Below are positions 57,138-63,078 of a DNA stretch of 63,078 nucleotides, one piece after another. A program made the position numbers and the translations under genes. The notes beneath the pieces are model-generated. The model was not told the origin of the DNA, did not search any database, and was given only the letters and a program-made list of their open reading frames with translations. Position 1 is the first letter of the stretch; every line of letters starts with the position of its first letter. Source of the DNA: Fulvivirga sp. Lineage in GTDB: Bacteria; Bacteroidota; Bacteroidia; Cytophagales; Cyclobacteriaceae. Where the stretch lies: NCBI GenBank assembly GCA_028280565.1, contig JANQLQ010000212.1, positions 1-63,078 on the forward strand, given 5' to 3'.

Positions 57138-59087
57138 ATGACCATGAAAAAAATACTCTCTCGTTTCGTTTTCTTATTGTTACTCCACCCGGCACTGGCG
57201 CAAGACGCACCGCATTTTAAATCGGAAGTTTTTGAAAAAGCTACCCCTTGGTCGCACTTGGATTTCTACAATAAACCGGAAAATTTTCAATTTGCCATTG
57301 TAAGTGATCGTACCGGTGGGCATCGTGCCGGCGTTTTCGAAAAAGCAGTGGGCAAGTTAAATCTCTTAATGCCTGAATTTGTGGTAAGTGTAGGGGATCT
57401 TATCGAGGGATATACCAAGGACTCCCTAGAAGTAAACCGGCAATGGGATGAGTTCAATGGTTTTATTGACCAGCTCCAGCCTCCATTCTTCTATTTACCC
57501 GGCAATCATGACTTTTCAAATGCCATGATGAAAAACCAATGGCTGGCTCGCTATGGGAGGGATTACTACTACTTTGTCTACAAAGAGGTACTTTTCATAT
57601 TGATGAATACCAATGACGGCGATGGGGTTACTTTTAGCAACGACCAAGTAGAATACGTAAAAAAGGTGTTAGAAACACACCCAGGTGTAAAATGGACGCT
57701 GTTTTTTATGCATCACCCCATTTGGGCCTATGAAGAGAATGATAAGTATGTGGAAATGGAAAAAATAGTAGGCGATCGCCCTTACACAGTTTTTGCCGGG
57801 CATACCCATCGGTATTTACATAGCATCCGTAATAATAGGAATCATTATGTGCTTGCTACTACCGGTGGAGGCAGTGATCTACTAGGTCCTAAATTTGGCG
57901 AATTTGACCACATCACCTGGGTGACTATGGCAGATGAAGGCCCCAAGATCGTTAACCTGGGCTTGGATGCCCTGTATGATCACGATGTGTCCAACCCACA
58001 AACCCGGGAGCTAGCCAAAAGCCTGGTGGAAAGCACCCACTTTGATCACTTGGTCTTAACCGGGGGATCGGCCGGGGAGATGAAACGTTCTGCCAATGGT
58101 GGGCTTTTGCAAGAAGCATCCGTAAAACTGCTGGTCAACAATACGTCCGAACGTCCTGTACGTTTGAAAGCCCGTTTTTTTCACCACCATACGCTTAGCC
58201 CTTCGTTAGATGAAGTGGATACCTTGATCTCCGCCGGTAGTACCTATCAAATGAATTTACACGTGGCAGCCACCCGCAAAGTAGCTTTGGCACAAGCAGC
58301 CCCATTAGAAATGATGTGGAGATTAGCATATGAAACCGGTAAAAATGAAATGCCCTTTTACCTGGAGGGCAGCTACCAAGTACATTTTCAAGAACTCTCC
58401 AAGAAAATACAATTTACCTCTATGCCTATTTTCTTGAAGGACACCAAAGTGGAAATCAAAAACCCATACGCGGGTGTTACCCTGAGGCACACATTAGACG
58501 GTTCCGAGCCTACTGTCAACTCCCCGGTGTATACCGGGCCCATCACGATAGGTCGTACCTCGCCATTGAAAGCCCGGGTTTTTGATAAAGATGGGGCGCA
58601 AAGCGAGGTATTTGAAAAAACATATACGAAAGTGGGCCTTAAGCCACCTGCCCGTGTCAAAAGAACGCAGCCTGGCTTGCAGTATGCCTACTACGAAGGC
58701 GAATTTAAGAAGCTGCCCAAGTTTGACCTATTAAAGCCTGTTTCCACCGGCCAAGCCTTGTCCTTCGACCTTGAAAACCTTCCCCAACGGGAAAATCATT
58801 TTGCTTTCCTTTTCCAAGGCTACTTAGAGGTACCCCGTGATGGTATCTATACCTTTTACTTACATTCCGATGACGGGGCCCAGTTTTTTATAGCCGATCA
58901 GCTCGTTGTGGACAATGACGGCTCGCACAGTGCCCGTACCCGCACCGGTGAGATCGCCTTAGCCAAAGGCAGGCACCTTATCCGCATTCCTTACTTTGAA
59001 GATTTTATGGGGCAAGTGCTTCGCTTAGGTTGGGAAGGTCCTGGCTTCGACCGGCAGGAGATCCCATTTGAAAGGTTCTCACACTAA
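57138..59087 (+). CDS. Metallophosphoesterase with chitobiase-C-like and PA14 domains
   Basis: A 649-residue secreted protein; start at 57138 or at the second Met (57144), both giving a signal peptide ending ALAQ. Residues about 50-260 form a calcineurin-like phosphoesterase: SDRTGG (56-61, in place of the usual DxH), GDLIEG (86-91), GNHD (122-125), MHHP (191-194) and GHTH (221-224). Residues about 435-495 match the chitobiase/hexosaminidase C-terminal fold (LRHTLDGSEPTVNSPVYTGP). Residues about 510-645 form a PA14 domain (GIYTFYLHSDDGAQFFIAD), usually carbohydrate-binding. It probably acts on a phosphorylated glycan or glycolipid at the cell surface; this is inference. Confidence 0.88.
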   Translation: MTMKKILSRFVFLLLLHPALAQDAPHFKSEVFEKATPWSHLDFYNKPENFQFAIVSDRTGGHRAGVFEKAVGKLNLLMPEFVVSVGDLIEGYTKDSLEVNRQWDEFNGFIDQLQPPFFYLPGNHDFSNAMMKNQWLARYGRDYYYFVYKEVLFILMNTNDGDGVTFSNDQVEYVKKVLETHPGVKWTLFFMHHPIWAYEENDKYVEMEKIVGDRPYTVFAGHTHRYLHSIRNNRNHYVLATTGGGSDLLGPKFGEFDHITWVTMADEGPKIVNLGLDALYDHDVSNPQTRELAKSLVESTHFDHLVLTGGSAGEMKRSANGGLLQEASVKLLVNNTSERPVRLKARFFHHHTLSPSLDEVDTLISAGSTYQMNLHVAATRKVALAQAAPLEMMWRLAYETGKNEMPFYLEGSYQVHFQELSKKIQFTSMPIFLKDTKVEIKNPYAGVTLRHTLDGSEPTVNSPVYTGPITIGRTSPLKARVFDKDGAQSEVFEKTYTKVGLKPPARVKRTQPGLQYAYYEGEFKKLPKFDLLKPVSTGQALSFDLENLPQRENHFAFLFQGYLEVPRDGIYTFYLHSDDGAQFFIADQLVVDNDGSHSARTRTGEIALAKGRHLIRIPYFEDFMGQVLRLGWEGPGFDRQEIPFERFSH

Positions 59088-59102
59088 GCCGGCTACAACA
59101 CA

Positions 59103-62100
59103 ATGTCTATTCGCCGTGGTCTTTCGTCAATTTTACTCATAACATTTTCGTATTGGGGGGCAAGTTGCTCCCAACCCGGCGAGACCTTCCAAGATCCGCT
59201 CTTCATCCCGGTTCCGGCTGACCATTCCGGTATTGATTTTGTCAACCTGCTTTTTGAGGATGAAGCGCTCAACATCATTACTTTCGAATATTTCTACAAT
59301 GGCGCCGGGGTTGGGGTGGGAGATATCAATAATGATGGCCTGCAAGACCTCTTTTTTTCAGCCAATATGGCCGGGAGTAAGCTCTACCTTAACCAAGGCA
59401 ATTTTGTTTTTGAAGACATTACCCAAGCTGCCGGGATCAATACGCAGGGCAAATGGGCCACCGGCGTATCGATGGTAGATATCAACCAGGACGGCTGGAT
59501 GGATATTTACGTGTGCTACGCCGGGCCTTATGCAGATCCTAGCCTCAGGGCGAATGAATTATATATCAACCAAGGAAATAATACATTTTTAGAACAAGCC
59601 CAAGCTTATGGACTGGCAGATACCGGTCATAGCACCCAAGCTGCATTTTTTGACTATGATCAAGATGATGACCTGGATATGTACCTGCTTACCAATATCA
59701 CGGATCGTACCGGTCCTAATGTCATTCGCCCTAAACGGCTGGAGGGGCAAATGCCAAATACCGATCGCTTGTATCGCAACGATGGGACAAACGCTTTTGG
59801 GCAAGTCACCTTTACCAATGTTTCCTCCGAAGCAGGCATCTTGGCAGAAGGCTATGGCCTGGGACTTTCCATTCGGGATATCAATAATGATGGGTGGCCG
59901 GATATTTATGTGTCCAACGATTACCTTTCTAATGACCTGCTCTACATCAACGGTGCAAATGGCGTTTTCACGGACCGGGCTGGGGAATACCTTCGCCACC
60001 AAAGCTACTCTGCCATGGGAAATGATATCGCAGATTACAATAACGATGGGCTCCTCGACATTATCACTTTGGATATGCTACCCTATGGGAACCGCCGTAA
60101 GAAACTTATGTTCGGGGCTATGAATTATGACCGCTACCACGCAGAAATACGCGCAGGGTATCAACCCCAGTTCATGCGCAACACCCTTCAGCTCAACACC
60201 GGGATGGACCTCGAAGGAAACCCCTCTTTCAGTGAAATTAGCCAGCTGGCTAACATCCATGAAACCGATTGGAGCTGGGCACCTTTATTCGCTGATTTTG
60301 ACCTGGATGGTTGGAAAGACCTAATGGTCACCAATGGCTATCCAAAAGACATCACTAACCGGGATTTTGCAGATTACAAAATGCAGGGACTGTTAAACGC
60401 CCAATATGACCGGGGCATGAACCGTTCCTTTTTACAGGCCATTAACAGCTTGGAAGGGGTCCATATCCCTAATTTTCTTTTCAAAAACCGGGGAGATCTT
60501 AGCTTCAGCGATGTATCAGCCCAATGGGGCTTCCAAGAACCTTCTTATTCTACAGGAGCTGCCTTTGCGGACCTGGACAATGACGGCGATCTTGACTTGG
60601 TGATCAACAATACAGAAAGTAAAGCCTTTCTTTTAAAGAACCAGGCAGAAAAAAAAGGGCATCATTATCTAAAGATCAAGCTCAAAGGTGCCATAGGAAA
60701 CCGGCAGGGCCTGGGCGCTAAGGTGAATATTTATTATGATGGTCAACGTCAATTTCATGAGCATTCGATTTATCGGGGTTATCAATCCAGCGTAGATCCC
60801 CACATTTTTTTCGGCCTGGGTCAAGCAACGGAAATTGATTCTCTTCGTATTGTATGGCCCGGTGGCAAAACGCAAGTTGTAAAGGAGGTCCGCGCGGATC
60901 AAACCATTACGCTGGAACACGATGCGACTTCCGCAACCACTTTCTTGCACAAGGATACTAGCCTGTTCCTTTTCCGGGAAATGACCGAAAAACTTGGCGT
61001 TGACTTTCACCACCAGGATATGGAATATCCCGATTTTCATACGGAGCCTTTGCTGCCCCATCAATTTTCAAAAAATGGCCCGGGGATCGCCATTGGAGAT
61101 GTAAATGGAGATCAAAGGGATGATTTTTACATCGGCGCGGCTTCCGGGCAAACAGGAGCTGTTTTCATACAGCAGCCAGGCGGTACTTTCCAGCCCAGGG
61201 TAGTTACCCAAGTTAACAAACTGGAAGAAGACCTGGGAGCGCTATTCTTTGATGCGGACCAGGACGGGGACAACGACCTTTACGTGGTAAGCGGCAGTAA
61301 CGAATTCCCGGGAGATAGCCCCCATTACCAAGATCGCTTATACATGAACGATGGACTAGGCCATTTTAGCCTTGCGGAGGATGCTCTCCCTCCTCTTCGC
61401 TCAAGTGGTTCTTGTGTATTAGCGGCTGACTATGACCGGGACGGTGACCTGGACCTGTTCATTGGGGGCAGGGTAAGCCCACAGCGCTACCCGGAAGCCC
61501 CAAGGAGCTATTTGTTGCGGAACGACCAGGGGAAATTTACAGACGTCACCCTCGACGTTTGCCCGGCATTAGAACATATAGGACTGGTTAGCGCTGCATT
61601 ATGGACGGATTTTGATGGCGACACGCAAGTTGACCTCATCGTAGTAGGTGAATGGATGCCCATTTCTTTTTTCAGGAACGTAAAAGGTAAATTCGAAAAT
61701 GTTAGTGATCAAACCGGGCTCAGCTACACGGAAGGCTGGTGGAATAGTCTTAATGGCGCCGATTTTGATCGTGACGGCGATATAGATTATTTGGTAGGCA
61801 ACTTAGGGCTTAATAGCGCTTACAAAGCTTCCGTTCAAGAACCCGTGACACTGTATGCCTATGATTTTAATAATGATGAGCGGGTAGATCCCATATTGTG
61901 TCGCTACATCCAAGGGGAAAAATATCCCGTACACCCGCTGGATGATATGATAGGGCAAATCAATTCGTTAAAAAAGACTTTCACCACTTACCGTGCCTAT
62001 GCCGATAGCCATTTGGAAGATGTATTCCCCAGCGAGCAGTTGGAAAAAGCCCGCTTACTGGAAGCATTCAAATTGGAAAGTGCATACCTTGAAAATTTGG

Positions 62101-62645
62101 GGCAGGGTAAGTTCCGGCTGCACACATTACCTATAGAAACACAATTTGCCCCGATCTATGGCATCCAAATATCCGACTACGATGCTGATGGTCACCTGGA
62201 TGCTTTGTTAACCGGTAATTCCTACGCCCCGGAAGTATTAGGCGGCAGGTACGATGCGTTTAATGGGCTTATGTTGAAAGGCAATGGAAACGGAACTTTT
62301 CAAGCTATGAGAAATAGTGTTGGCTTTACAGTAAAAGAAGATGGGAAAAGCCTGTCCACTCTCATCGATACTAATGGGCGGAAGCTTGTACTTGCGGCTC
62401 GTAATAACCAACTTTTGAAAATTTTTGAATGGCAAGCCGGGGTTGGCACACGTACCCTGCCCTTGCAACCAAACGATGCCTGGGTCGAGCTTTACCATGT
62501 CAACGGCCAGGTGACTGTGAAAGAAGCATATTATGGTGAAGGTTATCTTTCACAATCATCTCGTCGCATATCTATCCCACAGGATATAGCAAAACTTTTG
62601 ATCCGGGATTACCAGGGACAAAAGCGCGAGGTGCAGGATTGGTGA
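59103..62645 (+). CDS. FG-GAP/VCBS repeat lipoprotein with ASPIC/UnbV domain
   Basis: A 1180-residue lipoprotein (signal ending GASC, Cys22). I count about 13 calcium-binding FG-GAP-type motifs such as DINNDGLQDLFF, DINQDGWMDIYV, DYDQDDDLDMYL and DLDNDGDLDLVI, which build beta-propeller blades. An ASPIC/UnbV domain (CRTAC1-like) lies about 525-600, around GARVNIYYDGQ-like LGAKVNIYYDGQ and IVWPGGKTQ. Such proteins often stand right behind SusC/SusD pairs in Cytophagales and relatives and are presumed to be surface binding proteins. Last gene of the locus, 15 nt after the phosphoesterase. Confidence 0.9.
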   Translation: MSIRRGLSSILLITFSYWGASCSQPGETFQDPLFIPVPADHSGIDFVNLLFEDEALNIITFEYFYNGAGVGVGDINNDGLQDLFFSANMAGSKLYLNQGNFVFEDITQAAGINTQGKWATGVSMVDINQDGWMDIYVCYAGPYADPSLRANELYINQGNNTFLEQAQAYGLADTGHSTQAAFFDYDQDDDLDMYLLTNITDRTGPNVIRPKRLEGQMPNTDRLYRNDGTNAFGQVTFTNVSSEAGILAEGYGLGLSIRDINNDGWPDIYVSNDYLSNDLLYINGANGVFTDRAGEYLRHQSYSAMGNDIADYNNDGLLDIITLDMLPYGNRRKKLMFGAMNYDRYHAEIRAGYQPQFMRNTLQLNTGMDLEGNPSFSEISQLANIHETDWSWAPLFADFDLDGWKDLMVTNGYPKDITNRDFADYKMQGLLNAQYDRGMNRSFLQAINSLEGVHIPNFLFKNRGDLSFSDVSAQWGFQEPSYSTGAAFADLDNDGDLDLVINNTESKAFLLKNQAEKKGHHYLKIKLKGAIGNRQGLGAKVNIYYDGQRQFHEHSIYRGYQSSVDPHIFFGLGQATEIDSLRIVWPGGKTQVVKEVRADQTITLEHDATSATTFLHKDTSLFLFREMTEKLGVDFHHQDMEYPDFHTEPLLPHQFSKNGPGIAIGDVNGDQRDDFYIGAASGQTGAVFIQQPGGTFQPRVVTQVNKLEEDLGALFFDADQDGDNDLYVVSGSNEFPGDSPHYQDRLYMNDGLGHFSLAEDALPPLRSSGSCVLAADYDRDGDLDLFIGGRVSPQRYPEAPRSYLLRNDQGKFTDVTLDVCPALEHIGLVSAALWTDFDGDTQVDLIVVGEWMPISFFRNVKGKFENVSDQTGLSYTEGWWNSLNGADFDRDGDIDYLVGNLGLNSAYKASVQEPVTLYAYDFNNDERVDPILCRYIQGEKYPVHPLDDMIGQINSLKKTFTTYRAYADSHLEDVFPSEQLEKARLLEAFKLESAYLENLGQGKFRLHTLPIETQFAPIYGIQISDYDADGHLDALLTGNSYAPEVLGGRYDAFNGLMLKGNGNGTFQAMRNSVGFTVKEDGKSLSTLIDTNGRKLVLAARNNQLLKIFEWQAGVGTRTLPLQPNDAWVELYHVNGQVTVKEAYYGEGYLSQSSRRISIPQDIAKLLIRDYQGQKREVQDW

Positions 62646-62722
62646 ATTGAATATTTTTTTCCGTTGTTTAAAAAAAGGCTTGTACAACTCTTTTAAACAT
62701 CTACTTAAAGCAGCATTGAAAA
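62646..62722. other. Short spacer before the right repeat
   Basis: A+T-rich spacer with a run of seven T near 62651 and CATTGAAAATTCAA (62714-62727), the palindrome that also opens module A. No gene seen. Confidence 0.4.
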
Positions 62723-62857
62723 TTCAACGTTCTACTATCAAAGCTAATTTTAAAGAACGTACTTTTATAGGATCATGGGGCACTAACGACAACACCCGGA
62801 TTACAAATCCTATTGCTCGATAAGTACGCATTACGCTGCGCTAAATGCGCACTAGGT
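62723..62857 (+). repeat. Module B of a two-module repeat, right copy
   Basis: Right copy of module B: TCAAAGCTAATTTTAAAGAA, GGATTACAAATCCT and the GCATTACGC/GCGCTAAATGC palindrome are all kept, with scattered changes elsewhere. It directly precedes the right copy of module A. Confidence 0.8.
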
Positions 62858-62870
62858 AACTAGGTGAAAG

Positions 62871-63078
62871 CATTGAAAATTCAAATGGCGTATGGAGGGA
62901 AGACATCCAGGAACAGCGCGGCACATTTGAGGCCCGTGGGTAAGCGGGCCATAGGGGCTGGATAGCGCGTTTTGAGCGGAAAATGGGCTTTGTTGCTGGC
63001 GCCCTTTTCTTTTGTTTCGTTTTCTTTTGGGCGTGCAAAAGAAAATGAAAACTGGACTTAGAACCTCAAAATCCCGCG
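62871..63078 (+). repeat. Module A of a two-module repeat, right copy (runs off window)
   Basis: Opens with CATTGAAAATTCAA and continues as the left copy through GCGTATGGAGGGAAGACATC, CCCTTTTCTTTTG and CAAAAGAAAATGAAAACTGG. The window ends before the module does. A minus-strand ORF across it is not a gene. Confidence 0.8.

Noticed and set aside
62841-63038. 65-residue minus-strand frame at the right edge
   Set aside because: It lies wholly within repeat modules A and B.
1-63078. CRISPR arrays, tRNA or rRNA genes
   Set aside because: No regular direct-repeat array, cloverleaf or rRNA-like sequence was recognised while reading the window. A tRNA scan would be needed to be certain.

Overview
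The window looks like a chromosomal segment of a free-living, probably marine member of the Bacteroidota, most likely Cytophagales-like. The basis is two SusC/SusD outer-membrane pairs with the family's plug motifs, many lipoproteins with Bacteroidota-type signals, a giant protein with a type IX secretion (T9SS) C-terminal sorting domain, a TPR-containing sensor kinase and a 1180-residue FG-GAP/ASPIC protein. The genus is inference; no rRNA or tRNA gene was seen.

Region 1 (261-4560, minus strand) is a small catabolic and control operon: a FadR-type GntR regulator, an N-acetylneuraminate-lyase-like aldolase, and a kelch propeller fused to a sodium/solute symporter. The last two overlap by 4 nt. 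In the gap between this operon and the divergent SusC gene lies a perfect 17-bp palindrome (4823-4839) that fits the FadR-subfamily operator pattern TNGTNNNACNA.

Region 2 (5273-31132, plus strand) is a large polysaccharide utilization locus (PUL): SusC, SusD, a GH67-like TIM-barrel protein, an iduronate-2-sulfatase-like sulfatase, a GHL10-like protein, a PhoD-like phosphatase, two more sulfatases, a GH28-like beta-helix enzyme, a GH36-type alpha-galactosidase-like enzyme, a GH3, a second beta-helix protein and a GH2. Three Cys-type sulfatases with alpha-galactosidase, GH3 and GH2 enzymes point to a sulfated, galactose-containing polysaccharide, but the exact substrate cannot be read from sequence. 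The GH2 has lost its N-terminus, and a repeat element sits at the break. Other repeats lie upstream of the PhoD gene and after the GH2.

Region 3 (31943-46945, minus strand) is a three-gene surface-protein operon: two secreted tail-fibre/collar-type proteins followed by a 4036-residue modular T9SS substrate. This is the best candidate here for an undescribed system, possibly a cell-surface fibre or adhesin. Region 4 (47290-50372, plus strand) is a TPR histidine kinase with a response regulator that starts at TTG.

Region 5 (50987-62645, plus strand) holds an A+T-rich orphan gene and a second, smaller locus: SusC, SusD, a small lipoprotein, a metallophosphoesterase fused to chitobiase-C-like and PA14 domains, and the FG-GAP/ASPIC lipoprotein. 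It is flanked by direct copies of a two-module repeat whose module order is swapped (A-B on the left, B-A on the right). Hairpins just after susD in both loci suggest that SusC/SusD transcripts are made in excess over downstream genes.
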